This document shows positions 7,459 to 15,842 of a stretch of DNA of 64,000 nucleotides, piece by piece. This stretch comes from Olsenella sp. An290. GTDB lineage: Bacteria; Actinomycetota; Coriobacteriia; Coriobacteriales; Atopobiaceae. Position 1 is the first letter of the stretch. Each line of letters opens with the position of its first letter. The stretch covers positions 124,001 through 188,000 of the forward strand of contig NZ_NFIU01000001.1 of NCBI RefSeq assembly GCF_002159535.1, written 5' to 3'. The position numbers and the translations under genes are program-made. The notes below the pieces were generated by a model. That model ran no database searches. It was not told the origin of the DNA and was given only the letters and a program-made list of their open reading frames with translations.

Positions 7459-8712
7459 ATGCTGCACGCCTATGGCGCTAGCGTCGCCGGTCCGTGGCAT
7501 GCCAAGGCCGGCATCCCCTGCCAGGACGCCCACGCGTCCTGGGTCGCCGACGACGGCGCCCTTGCCGTGGCGGCCGCGAGCGACGGCCTGGGAAGCGAGC
7601 GCTTCTCGCACGTGGGGAGCGCGACTGCGGTCGAGGCGGCCGTCGCGCACTGCCGCGACCACGCGGTCGCCGGCTCCGCGCCCGAGGAGACCCTCAAGGT
7701 CCTGCGCGCCGCGTACGGGGCGGCGTACGCGGCCGTCCTCGACGAGGCGGACGAGATGAGCGAGTCCCCGGGGGAGTTCGACTCCACGCTCTGTCTGGCC
7801 CTGCTCGACGGGAACCGCCTCTTCTGGGGCCACTCCGGCGACTCGGGGCTGGTGGTGGGCATGGATGACGGCACGTATCGGCTGGTCACGACCATGCAGC
7901 GCGACGAGGAGGGCCGGGTGTTCCCCCTCTGCTTCGACGACCACTGGGAGTTCGGCGTGCTCGAGGGCGTCTCCACGGTCCTTCTCTGCACGGACGGCGT
8001 GCTCGAGGGCATGATCGCGCCGCCGATCCTGGGCGCCAACACGGACTGCCCGCTCGACCGCTCCAAGGCGCACATGTTCCTGCACCCCCTCGAGGATGAC
8101 GCCGAGCACCTCGCCGAGGTCGAGCGCCAGGCCGCCGCCTACCTCGAGGCGTACCCGCGCGAGCTCATCGACGACGACAAGACCGTCGTCGTGATCTTCG
8201 ATGACGCGCGCCTTCCCGCCAGCCAGCCCGACGCCTACTACGCCGAGCCCGACTGGGAGGACGTTCGCGCCCGGGCGTACGCGGGCCTCTACGCCTCTCG
8301 TCGGGAGGGGCAGACGCCCCAGGCGGCATGCGCCGACAAGCCCGATGACGCAGTGCGGCAAAGCTCCGCCACGGGCGAGAAGAACCCTCCCTCCGTTACC
8401 GCGGCACCCCCTCGTCCCGTCTCGTCGTCCCGTCCTCGCCCCGCCTCGCCTCGGCCGCAGGTCGTCCCGAACGCGTGCCCGAATCCGGATGCGGCGCGGA
8501 CCATCTGCCGCATGGGGATCGCGGTCTCGAGTTCGGTCCGCTCCTCCTCGCCCGCCCTCAGGCGTGCGGCGGCGGCCACGTTAGAGGCGGGCGCGGCGGT
8601 CGGGCGCGGGTGCGTGAGGGCGGCGACCGAGATGGCTCGCGCCGTCGACGAGTGGCTGAGCGCGCCCGACGGCACGCCTCCCGGCCCTCCGTCCGCCCCG
8701 CCGCGTGACTAG
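7459..8712 (+). CDS. PP2C-family Ser/Thr phosphatase of the TerY-P triad
   Basis: The 417-residue protein has the PP2C metal-binding residues in order: Q22-D23, A-S-D-G-L at 40-44, F-D-S-T near 107-110, H-S-G-D-S at 125-129, C-T-D-G at 177-180 and the closing D-D-D-K at 238-241. It follows a good AAAGGAG ribosome site. Residues from about 290 to 417 form a Pro/Ser/Arg-rich tail without clear fold, ending in P-G-P-P-S-A-P-P. It starts 62 bp after the vWA gene with no palindrome between them, so the two are probably co-transcribed. In the triad it would remove phosphates set by the kinase at 8805. Confidence 0.87.
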   Translation: MLHAYGASVAGPWHAKAGIPCQDAHASWVADDGALAVAAASDGLGSERFSHVGSATAVEAAVAHCRDHAVAGSAPEETLKVLRAAYGAAYAAVLDEADEMSESPGEFDSTLCLALLDGNRLFWGHSGDSGLVVGMDDGTYRLVTTMQRDEEGRVFPLCFDDHWEFGVLEGVSTVLLCTDGVLEGMIAPPILGANTDCPLDRSKAHMFLHPLEDDAEHLAEVERQAAAYLEAYPRELIDDDKTVVVIFDDARLPASQPDAYYAEPDWEDVRARAYAGLYASRREGQTPQAACADKPDDAVRQSSATGEKNPPSVTAAPPRPVSSSRPRPASPRPQVVPNACPNPDAARTICRMGIAVSSSVRSSSPALRRAAAATLEAGAAVGRGCVRAATEMARAVDEWLSAPDGTPPGPPSAPPRD

Positions 8713-8733
8713 CCCCGTCCGCCCGGACGTGCC

Positions 8734-8745
8734 CGTTGCGCAACG
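8734..8745. promoter_or_regulatory. GTTGCGCAAC palindrome, copy 5
   Basis: Core at 8735-8744, 12-bp perfect palindrome, 59 bp before the kinase start and 21 bp after the phosphatase stop. The kinase may thus have its own regulated promoter inside the triad. Confidence 0.6.
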
Positions 8746-8804
8746 CGCCCACCCGGCGCGGCGGACGCTGTTCCCGTCACGCGCCGACGAAAGGAGATCG
8801 CGAG

Positions 8805-10304
8805 ATGATCGTCTACGACCAGAGCGGGACCAAGCTCGAGCTCACGACCAAGCTCGGCGGAGGTGGCGAGGGCAGCGTCTACGCCATCGCGGGCCACCCC
8901 AAGTTCGTGGCCAAGGTCTACTCCGCGGACGCGTCCGCGCACCGCGAGAAGATCGAGGCGATGGTCTCCATGGCCGACCAGGTGGGGAGGATCCCCGCCC
9001 TCGGCACCGTCGCCTGGCCGATGGCGGCCCTCTACTCGGACGCCGCCCGCACCGCGTTCGTGGGCTTTGGCATGTGCTGCGTCAAGACCAGGCACCGGCT
9101 CGAGGAGCTCCACGAGTACCCGGCGCCCGCTGGCATGCGGGTCACGCAGGACCAGAAGGTCGACTTCCTGATCGAGCTCTGTGACATCCTCGCGGCGCTG
9201 CACCAGATCGGCCAGATCGTGGGCGACTTCAACAACGAGAACGTCATCATGTGCGAGAGCGGCCGGCCCGCGCTCGTGGACGCGGACTCGTTCTGCGCCC
9301 GCGTCGGCGGGCGGACCTATCGCTGCGAGGTCTTCAACGACGCGATCGTGGCACCGGAGATCAGCCGCGCCGCCCGCGCGGCCGGTGGCGGCTACGCGAG
9401 CTGCCCCGAGGGCGTGTTCACGAGCCACGCCGATGACTACGCCCTCGCCGTGCACGTCTTTCGCCTGCTCATGAACGGCGTCCACCCCTTCACGTGCGCG
9501 GCCGTCCCGCTGCCCAACGGCTCGGTCCCCGCGCCGGTGAAGACGCTCGTGCGCGTGGAGCGCGGCGAGACGCCGTTCTTCAAGAAGGTTCCCGGCGTGC
9601 GGGTGAGCCCCATGGCCCCCGACCTCAAGGCGTTCCCGCCCTACCTGGTCGAGCTCTTCCGACGTGCCTTCGTGGACGGCCACGCCAACCCCTCCTCCCG
9701 TCCCACGGCGACGGAGTGGAAGGCCGCCCTCACGCGCTACCGCGGCGAGCTCGTGCGCTGCCCGCACGGCCACTGGCACTGGAAGGACGCCTCCTCGTGC
9801 CCGTACTGCGAGGCTGACGCCCGCAACGCCAAGGCCTCCAAGGCCGTCGCCAAGCGACCCTTTGTCCCCAGCCAGACGCCTCCGCCCTTCCGCGGCTCCA
9901 ACCCCGCCGCGCGAGCGGCCAACGGCGTCGCCGCCGCGGTTCAGGCGCCCTCGGCCGCGCAGGCGGCCGGCCTTGGCCTGCCGTACTGGGCGGCGACGCT
10001 GCTCATCGGCGCGTGCGTGTTCACGCTCCTTGGCGTGGTGCTGCCGGTCTGCGAGGCGCTCGGCGTCTCCCTTGGCCTCGGGTACCCCGACTGGCTGCAG
10101 GTGGCCTTCCTCGTCTCCGCGCTCGCCGGCGTCGTCGCCTACAACCTGCTGTTCGTCGAGCGCGTGGAGACCAAGAACTACTTCATCGCGGGGGCTGCCT
10201 CCGCGGGCGGCATGGCAGCGCTGGTCGCCGTGTTCATCGCCCTTGCCATCGCGCTCGTGCTCTTCGTCGTCGGCCTCCTCATCTCCGTGCTCTGCGACTC
10301 CTAG
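8805..10304 (+). CDS. TerY-P type protein kinase with zinc ribbon and membrane tail
   Basis: The ATG at 8805 has an AAAGGAGA ribosome site. The 499 residues start with a kinase fold: glycine loop L-G-G-G-G-E-G-S-V-Y at 17-26, the ATP lysine in A-K-V-Y at 36-39, catalytic loop V-G-D141-F-N-N-E-N146-V, and V-D-A-D-S-F near 158-163 in place of DFG. The catalytic loop lacks the usual His-Arg but keeps Asp and Asn, as in the TerY-linked kinase branch. A zinc ribbon (C-P-H-G-H and C-P-Y-C, about 318-336) matches the TerY-C element. After a Pro/Ala linker there are three hydrophobic segments from about 385 to 499, so the kinase is tethered to the membrane. It completes the triad with the genes at 6662 and 7459. 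Confidence 0.87.
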   Translation: MIVYDQSGTKLELTTKLGGGGEGSVYAIAGHPKFVAKVYSADASAHREKIEAMVSMADQVGRIPALGTVAWPMAALYSDAARTAFVGFGMCCVKTRHRLEELHEYPAPAGMRVTQDQKVDFLIELCDILAALHQIGQIVGDFNNENVIMCESGRPALVDADSFCARVGGRTYRCEVFNDAIVAPEISRAARAAGGGYASCPEGVFTSHADDYALAVHVFRLLMNGVHPFTCAAVPLPNGSVPAPVKTLVRVERGETPFFKKVPGVRVSPMAPDLKAFPPYLVELFRRAFVDGHANPSSRPTATEWKAALTRYRGELVRCPHGHWHWKDASSCPYCEADARNAKASKAVAKRPFVPSQTPPPFRGSNPAARAANGVAAAVQAPSAAQAAGLGLPYWAATLLIGACVFTLLGVVLPVCEALGVSLGLGYPDWLQVAFLVSALAGVVAYNLLFVERVETKNYFIAGAASAGGMAALVAVFIALAIALVLFVVGLLISVLCDS

Positions 10305-10310
10305 CAACGA

Positions 10311-10346
10311 GGCCGCCCGAGGGGGTGACGTCCCCCTCGGGCGGCC
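10311..10346 (+). terminator. 15-bp GC stem after the kinase gene
   Basis: A perfect stem (10311-10325 with 10332-10346), loop TGACGT, starting 6 bases after the kinase stop. No T-tract follows and the next gene starts 13 bases later, so partial attenuation or mRNA processing is more likely than full termination. Confidence 0.5.
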
Positions 10347-10359
10347 GGAAGGGAACCTC

Positions 10360-10668
10360 ATGAACGTCAACGTCACCGAAGAGGGCATCGCGAGGATCCT
10401 CTCCCGCGAGTACGGCTACTCCGCCCGCGCCGCCGAGCAGACGGCGCATGACCTCACGCACTTCGTCTGCGCCGACCACGCCGACCTCGACGAGGCCGTC
10501 GTCCGCTGGGCGCGCGACCGCGATGACCAGACGGACGTCCGCATGGGCGCTCGGAGCGTGCGTGACCTCGTCGAGCAGGGGCTCTCCTACCCCGGCGCCC
10601 TCGTCTTCGCGGACTGGTACCGCAGCGATCCCGAGACGGCCGCACGCGCGCTCGCCGAGCGGATGTGA
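10360..10668 (+). CDS. Small acidic protein coupled to the metallopeptidase
   Basis: A 102-residue protein with a GGAAGGGAA ribosome site. It is helical and acidic (many Asp and Glu, little Lys), without Cys clusters or membrane segments. I recognise no family. Its stop overlaps the GTG start of the metallopeptidase by four bases (GTGA), so the two are translationally coupled and probably act together; an immunity, inhibitor or adaptor role for the peptidase is a reasonable guess but unproven. Confidence 0.75.
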   Translation: MNVNVTEEGIARILSREYGYSARAAEQTAHDLTHFVCADHADLDEAVVRWARDRDDQTDVRMGARSVRDLVEQGLSYPGALVFADWYRSDPETAARALAERM

Positions 10669-11450
10669 GCGCGATGACCTACGAGACCGCGCTTCGCCTG
10701 ACCGACCGGGAGGCCTGGTCCCACCTCACCGAGGAGGGCAAGGTCGAGGTGCTCCAGGCCATCGAGGACCAGGCCGCCGCGGAGTCCGGACGCCTTGCGC
10801 GACCCGTCGCGAGCGAGGCTCTCTACGTCGGGGACGACGGGGTCGAGCTGGGCTGCTACCGGCACGACCAGCAGACCATCTACGTCAACGCCTACCAGCT
10901 GGGGGAGGGTTCGCTCTACGGGGACAACCCGGACAAGCTGGCCGAGGTCGTCCTCCACGAGGGCCGTCATGCCTTCCAGCACGACGTCGCTGAGGGCAAG
11001 GTCCCCTACGACGACGAGGTGGCCGAGGCATGGGCAAAGAACCTCGAGCCGGGCGGGTACGTCTCGTTCCACGAGAACCCGCGCGCCTACTACGAGCAGC
11101 CCGTCGAGGCGGACGCCAGGAGCTTTGCGGCCAGCCGCCTCGCGCAGCTCCAGCAGGAGCGCACGGCGCTTGCGGAACGCGACGCGGCCAAGGAGGCCCA
11201 GGAGTCGGGTCAGGAAGCGCAGGGCCAGGGAGGCGAGAAGAACGCCCCCTCCCAGGGCCCGGGCGAGTCCGGGGGCCTCGGCGGGACTGCCGGCCCGGGG
11301 GAGTCCGACGGGCTCTCGGACGGCGGCCGGGGAGGCGCCGGGCAGGCGGGCGGAGACGGGCACGACGACGCCCGCGCGGCCTTCGAGGCCGCCGGAGAGG
11401 GCGCGCCCGGCGTTGCGCAACGCCACTCCCGCGGCCTTCGCATGATGTAG
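10665..11450 (+). CDS. Zincin-like metallopeptidase
   Basis: The 261-residue product carries H98-E-G-R-H102 in a V-V-L-H-E-x-x-H-A helix, the zinc-binding HExxH motif, followed at about 148-154 by E-A-D-A-R-S-F, the usual place of the third ligand in gluzincin-like toxin peptidases. Residues from about 170 to 235 are a Gly/Ser/Glu low-complexity linker. There is no signal peptide, so action inside the cell is expected. Start is the GTG at 10665 overlapping the previous stop; an ATG three codons later is an alternative. Palindrome copy 6 lies within its last codons. A processing protease that is switched on by the phosphorylation system, or a toxin, would both fit the context. Confidence 0.78.
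   Translation: MSAMTYETALRLTDREAWSHLTEEGKVEVLQAIEDQAAAESGRLARPVASEALYVGDDGVELGCYRHDQQTIYVNAYQLGEGSLYGDNPDKLAEVVLHEGRHAFQHDVAEGKVPYDDEVAEAWAKNLEPGGYVSFHENPRAYYEQPVEADARSFAASRLAQLQQERTALAERDAAKEAQESGQEAQGQGGEKNAPSQGPGESGGLGGTAGPGESDGLSDGGRGGAGQAGGDGHDDARAAFEAAGEGAPGVAQRHSRGLRMM
11409..11424. promoter_or_regulatory. GTTGCGCAAC palindrome, copy 6
   Basis: A perfect 16-bp palindrome (GGCGTTGCGCAACGCC) inside the 3' end of the metallopeptidase gene and 51 bp before the start of the next gene. It probably marks the promoter of the large downstream operon. Confidence 0.55.
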
Positions 11451-11475
11451 GGGAACGACGAGAAGGAGGGGAGAC

Positions 11476-12759
11476 GTGGCGACCCGACGCACGACGATTG
11501 AGGGGCACGACTGGAGGAGGGCCCTGCCCGAGGCCTCCCCGGACGCGGTCGTCCGGCTTGCCGGCACGGTCGCGGGCGCGCCCGCGCGGCTCGAGCTCTC
11601 GCGGGACGACCTCGCGACGCACGTGCTCATGCTCGGCCCCTCGGGCACGGGCAAGACCAACGTGCTGCGCGAGGCGCTCCGTCAGGTGAAGGCCTCGCTG
11701 CGCCCCGGCGACACGATGTGCGTTTTCGACCCCAAGGGCGACTTCCTCCCGCTGCTCGACCCCGCGCGCGACCTTGCCGTCCCCGGTGGGGCCGACGCGT
11801 GGAACGTCTTTGGTGACGTGGTGGCGGACGGCTGGGACGAGGAGAGCGTCGCCGCCAACGCGCGGGAGATCGCGCAGACGGTCTTCGCCGACGCGATCGA
11901 GCGCTCCTCGAGCCCGTTCTTTCCCAAGGCGGCGCGCGACCTCTTCGCGGACGTCCTGGGCGCCCTCAGCGTCTGTTCCGAGAAGGACCGTGCCTTCAGG
12001 GAGAGGAACCTCAACAACCGGGCGCTGCGCGACTACCTGCTCGGCGCCACGACACCCGGGCTCACCGACTTCCTGAGCAGGGAGCGACGCTTCTCGGGCT
12101 CGCTCAAATACCTCGGCGACGGTGCGTCCGAGCAGGCGCTCGGCGTGCTCGCCGAGCTCCAGGAGGCCACCTCCGCGCTCTTTGCGGACGGCTTCGCCGG
12201 TCGCGGGGGCTTCTCCTCTCGCCAGTTCCACCGCGCGGGCACGGGCTCGCTCTTCGTGGAGTACGACATCGCGCGCATGGCCACGCCCGCCTACCAGGTG
12301 ATCATTGACTCCCTCCTCAAGGAGGCCCTGACAGGGAGGCGCTCGGGCGCGAGCACCTACGTGGTGATCGACGAGCTCCCCATGCTCCCGCACCTGCTCT
12401 TCCTGGAGCGCGCCCTCTCATTTGGGCGGAGCCAGGGCGTGAAGGTCATCGCCGCGGCCCAGAGCGTGGAGCAGCTCTATGGCGCCTACGGTCGCGACGC
12501 CGGCGCGGCCCTGGTCTCGGGCTTCCAGACGCTCGTGTGCTTCCGGCCGAGCGACGAGGCCACGCGCGCCTGCGCGCGGGAGCGCTGCGGCGGGCGCCTC
12601 GAGGAGCTCTCCTACCTCTCCGCCTCGGGCCGGGCGAGCTTTGAGCTGCGCGAGGCGCACGTGGTGGAGGACTGGGACCTCGCCGCGCTCGGTCGCGGGG
12701 AGGCCTTCGTCTTTCGCCCGTTCTCCGGTCCGCTGAGGTTCTCGTTTGGGAGGTACTAG
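11476..12759 (+). CDS. VirD4/TraG/HerA-like P-loop ATPase
   Basis: The 427-residue protein has Walker A G-P-S-G-T-G-K-T at 54-61, an F-D-P-K-G-D strand just after, typical of VirD4/TraG and HerA-FtsK ATPases, and Walker B Y-V-V-I-D-E-L near 296-302. A Q-S sensor (A-A-A-Q-S near 330) and the C-terminal strand order also fit. There is no N-terminal membrane anchor, unlike conjugative coupling proteins, so it is a soluble motor. Start is the GTG at 11476 with an AAGGAGG site. It is the first gene of a tight eight-gene row to 27993, and the next gene looks like its degenerate partner. Confidence 0.82.
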   Translation: MATRRTTIEGHDWRRALPEASPDAVVRLAGTVAGAPARLELSRDDLATHVLMLGPSGTGKTNVLREALRQVKASLRPGDTMCVFDPKGDFLPLLDPARDLAVPGGADAWNVFGDVVADGWDEESVAANAREIAQTVFADAIERSSSPFFPKAARDLFADVLGALSVCSEKDRAFRERNLNNRALRDYLLGATTPGLTDFLSRERRFSGSLKYLGDGASEQALGVLAELQEATSALFADGFAGRGGFSSRQFHRAGTGSLFVEYDIARMATPAYQVIIDSLLKEALTGRRSGASTYVVIDELPMLPHLLFLERALSFGRSQGVKVIAAAQSVEQLYGAYGRDAGAALVSGFQTLVCFRPSDEATRACARERCGGRLEELSYLSASGRASFELREAHVVEDWDLAALGRGEAFVFRPFSGPLRFSFGRY

Positions 12760-12760
12760 T

Positions 12761-14032
12761 ATGGCAAGCCTTCTGGGCATGGGTACGGGCCTCGCCGTAT
12801 GGGCGGGCAACGCCGCGATGCGGGGAGGGGCCCTCAGGAAGGCGCGTCGCGAGAACGACGCAGCGCGCGGTCTCGTGCGCTATGGGGAGGTTCCGGCGGC
12901 GGACCTGCTCGTGGGCTCGTCGCATGCTCTCGTCCTGGGTGCCGACCGCGGGGTGAGGGACGCCGCCCTGGCGGGCTTTGCGCTCGAGTCTGCGTCGCGC
13001 GGGGTTCCCGTGGCCGTCGTCGCCGAGGGAGGGCGCTCGATCGAGGCGGCGCTTGTGGGGGCGGGCTGCCCGGGCGTGACCGTCCTCGACGCCGCCCATC
13101 CCTCCTACGAGCCCCTCGCCGGTCTCGGGCCGGACGCCGCCTCCGAGCTCTTGGCGCGTGCCCTCTCGCTCCTGCCGGACGCCCCTCCCGAGGGCGTCGC
13201 CTACCTCGACGCGCTCGTGCGCGTGCTTCATCGCAAGGGGCTTCCCTCCTCCGTCCGCCTGCTCGAGGAGTGCCCTCACAACCGGATGCACGAGGTCATC
13301 GACCGCCTCGAGCTTGCCGGGGCAGTCGACGTCGCTGAGGCGGCCGACCTCAGGTCCTCCCTCGACGTCCCTCCCGCGTGCCGCTCCTTCGTCCAAGGGT
13401 TCTTCCGGGACGTCGTGGCGGAGGGGGCGCTCCTCGCCGACCCTCGGGCGGTTCCCGCCTCCGCGACGACCTCGATCCTGGGGCGGGCCCTCGCCCGGAC
13501 GCCCGGGACGATCGTGCTCGACGTGGGCTCGGGGCAGGCGCGCTCCCTGCTCTCCCTCGTGTTCGCGGAGGTGGGGCTGTGTCTGCGCCGGTTCGCCCCG
13601 GTGACGGTCGTCGTCTGCGTGCGGACGGTCGCGGGCTGGGAGTCGTTCGGCCGTGCCCTCAGGGGCACGGGGCAGGCCGGGTGGGTCGTCGCGACGGACG
13701 AGGCGCTCGAGTTCTTCTCGTCCGAGGAGGAGCTCAGGCGCTGGGTGGCGTCGTCCGACCGCGTGCTCTGCTTCTCGCAGGGGCACGCCTCGGCTGAGCT
13801 GGCGTCGCCCGTCTTTGGCGAGTACGACAAGGTGGACGTCTCGTTCACGCGTTCGGGCGGCGGAGGCTTTGGGACGTTCGGCATCAACTTCTCCAACGGA
13901 AGGAGCGCCACCCGCTCCATCAAACGGGAGCGGGTGGTCAAGCCCGAGGAGCTGCGCTCGCTCGCGCGGGACGAGTTCTTCGTCCTCGAGGACGGCCAGC
14001 CCGGCGCTGGCACGGGAATCGCAAAGAGGTGA
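12761..14032 (+). CDS. Walker-less VirD4/TraG-like partner protein
   Basis: The ATG at 12761 (ribosome site GGGAGG, 1 base after the previous stop) gives 423 residues. The fold seems to follow the VirD4/TraG plan: a V-L-G-A-D-R strand-turn sits where Walker A should be but has no G-K-S/T, a T-I-V-L-D-V-G strand occupies the Walker B position without the acidic pair, and the C-terminus has the K-P-E-E-L-R-S-L ... E-F-F-V-L-E-D-G strand seen at the end of TraG/TraD family proteins. It is therefore probably an inactive structural subunit forming mixed rings with the ATPase at 11476. The homology is inferred from pattern, not alignment. Confidence 0.6.
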   Translation: MASLLGMGTGLAVWAGNAAMRGGALRKARRENDAARGLVRYGEVPAADLLVGSSHALVLGADRGVRDAALAGFALESASRGVPVAVVAEGGRSIEAALVGAGCPGVTVLDAAHPSYEPLAGLGPDAASELLARALSLLPDAPPEGVAYLDALVRVLHRKGLPSSVRLLEECPHNRMHEVIDRLELAGAVDVAEAADLRSSLDVPPACRSFVQGFFRDVVAEGALLADPRAVPASATTSILGRALARTPGTIVLDVGSGQARSLLSLVFAEVGLCLRRFAPVTVVVCVRTVAGWESFGRALRGTGQAGWVVATDEALEFFSSEEELRRWVASSDRVLCFSQGHASAELASPVFGEYDKVDVSFTRSGGGGFGTFGINFSNGRSATRSIKRERVVKPEELRSLARDEFFVLEDGQPGAGTGIAKR

Positions 14033-14038
14033 GGGGTC

Positions 14039-15106
14039 ATGAAGGAAATCAGGGACTACGTGGCGCAGGGGCAGTTTCGCCCGCACCGGCCAAGGAGCGG
14101 GGCGCGCGCGGACGCCTACGACGCGCTCGTCGACGGGCTGCTGGGCTACGAGCGGCGCATCCGCTTTCCCGCCGGCGTGGCGATGCACGACGTCGACGGA
14201 CTGCTCGACCTCGTCAAGATCGACGTGCCCGAGCTCTTCTACGTCGGTCCCGGCAACGTGATGTGCGTGGGGCCTCAGGGGCGCCCGCTCTCCCTCACGC
14301 TCTACCCGACGTATCGCCTGGGCGAGAAGGACGCGATCGCCCTGCTCGACGCCATGGGGCGCGAGGCCGAGGAGCTCGTGCGCAGGGCGGATGAACTGGA
14401 CATGCTGCACCCCTGCCATCCCGGCGCCCGCTGCGGGCTTGACCCCTTTGACATGCTGCTGCCGATACACGACTGGCTCGTCCGGCGCTTCTCGTACGAG
14501 GACGCCGGCCAGCCGCACGCGCATGAGGCTCCCGGTCCCCTGGTCTACGGGAGGGGCGTCTGCGAGGGGGTGGCCAAGGCGATGAAGTACCTGTGCGACC
14601 GCTGCAGACTCGCCTGCGCGGTGGTCTCGGGTGTGGCCCGGGACTCGGGTGACGGCTCGACGGGGCCTCATGCCTGGAACCTGGTTCATGCGGGGCCGGG
14701 CGGCACGGGCTACTGGACCAACGTGGACGTGACGTTTGACGCCGCGCTCTCCCACGGCTTTGTCCGGCACGACTACTTTGGGCGCTCCGATGCCGAGCTC
14801 TCGGTGAGCCACCGGCGAGACGAGCCGAGCCCCCTGCCCCTCGGCGACGGCTCGCTGCGCTACTACGAACGAGAGAGCCTCATGGCGACCTCGGCGTCCT
14901 GTCTCGGCAAGATCGTCGACTGGCACCTCCCCAGGGCGGGCGGGGTCGAGTTCGTCATGCCCTCTCTGTGGGAGGGGCGCTCCGAGCTCGACGCCGCCGT
15001 CCACCACGGCGTGGGCAAGAGCGCGGAGCTCATGGCACGCGGCGGCGCGTACACGCTCTGCCCCAACTACGACCTCTTGGTCTTTGGCCTGGAGGTGGCG
15101 TCGTGA
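14039..15106 (+). CDS. Transglutaminase-like cysteine protein
   Basis: The 355-residue protein has the papain/transglutaminase triad in correct order: C175 in G-R-G-V-C-E-G-V-A, H211 in G-P-H-A-W-N, and D230 in N-V-D-V-T-F-D. The first 130 residues are helical and unassigned. No signal peptide or membrane segment is visible, so it works in the cytoplasm, as a protease, an amidase or a cross-linker. It starts 6 bases after the preceding gene and ends by overlapping the PP2C start (GTGA). In bacterial signalling islands such domains often process partner proteins, so a role as regulated effector is plausible. Confidence 0.83.
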   Translation: MKEIRDYVAQGQFRPHRPRSGARADAYDALVDGLLGYERRIRFPAGVAMHDVDGLLDLVKIDVPELFYVGPGNVMCVGPQGRPLSLTLYPTYRLGEKDAIALLDAMGREAEELVRRADELDMLHPCHPGARCGLDPFDMLLPIHDWLVRRFSYEDAGQPHAHEAPGPLVYGRGVCEGVAKAMKYLCDRCRLACAVVSGVARDSGDGSTGPHAWNLVHAGPGGTGYWTNVDVTFDAALSHGFVRHDYFGRSDAELSVSHRRDEPSPLPLGDGSLRYYERESLMATSASCLGKIVDWHLPRAGGVEFVMPSLWEGRSELDAAVHHGVGKSAELMARGGAYTLCPNYDLLVFGLEVAS

Positions 15107-15795
15107 GCGGGGCCGTTGTCGCGCCCGAGGCTCGCACGATGCGCACGCGGGACTTCGAGATGGCCTTCGCCACGCGGCGGGGCTCGCGGCGCACGGTCAA
15201 CCAGGACCGGGCGCGCCTGTGCGAGCACGGGCTCTGCGTCATCGACGGCATGGGCGGCGGCGAGGCGGGGGAGGTCTTCGCCGAGCTCGCGGCCAACCGG
15301 GTGGAGAGGTCGCTTGCGCTGGGCGAGGGGCCCGAGGGCTCCCTCGCGGGGGCGAGCGCCGACCTCGCGACGCTGCGGCGGGCGGTCCTCCGGGCGCCCG
15401 GTGGGGCGACGGGGTGCGTCTGCGCGTTTGACGAGGGGGGCTCCTGCCAGCTTGCGGCGCTCGGTGACGTGCGCGCCTTCCTCGTGGGGGAGGATGACGT
15501 CGAGGAGGTCTGCGAGCTAGGCAGCTCCTCGCGGGGCTACCTGGGCGACGGCCGTGCCTGCGCGCCTCGCTCCTGCGTCCTTGCCGAGAAGGGCCTGGGC
15601 TCGCGGGTTCTTCTCGTGTGCTCGGACGGGTTCTGGCGTTACGTGACGGCACGCGAGCTCGTGAGAATCGTGCGTGCGGCCCCTTCCCTCGAGGCTGCGG
15701 CCGTGCGCCTCGTGGGACTTGCCCGGTCGTGCGCCTCCCCGGACGACGTGACCGTGGCGCTCTGCCGACCGCTTGCCGAGCTGCCGAAAGACTGA
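15103..15795 (+). CDS. Second PP2C-family phosphatase
   Basis: Starts at GTG 15103 overlapping the previous stop; 230 residues, close to the minimal PP2C core. Motifs in order: R-T-V-N-Q-D35, V-I-D48-G-M-G-G-G, A-L-G-D-V-R in the middle, V-C-S-D-G-F-W and the closing D-D-V-T. The T-T-x-x-x strand is short and the domain lacks the tail of the phosphatase at 7459. It precedes the FHA protein and the kinase-like/RyR gene, so this operon has its own set of phosphosignalling parts next to the TerY-P triad. Confidence 0.85.
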   Translation: MSGAVVAPEARTMRTRDFEMAFATRRGSRRTVNQDRARLCEHGLCVIDGMGGGEAGEVFAELAANRVERSLALGEGPEGSLAGASADLATLRRAVLRAPGGATGCVCAFDEGGSCQLAALGDVRAFLVGEDDVEEVCELGSSSRGYLGDGRACAPRSCVLAEKGLGSRVLLVCSDGFWRYVTARELVRIVRAAPSLEAAAVRLVGLARSCASPDDVTVALCRPLAELPKD

Positions 15796-15842
15796 TGGGG
15801 CGCGTGCTCTACAGTGAGGTGAACCGTGGGGAGGAGTCGCGC

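Noticed and set aside
12446-15007. Long reverse-strand frame opposite the ATPase and transglutaminase genes
   Set aside because: Same kind of shadow; the forward genes have clear motifs and ribosome sites.
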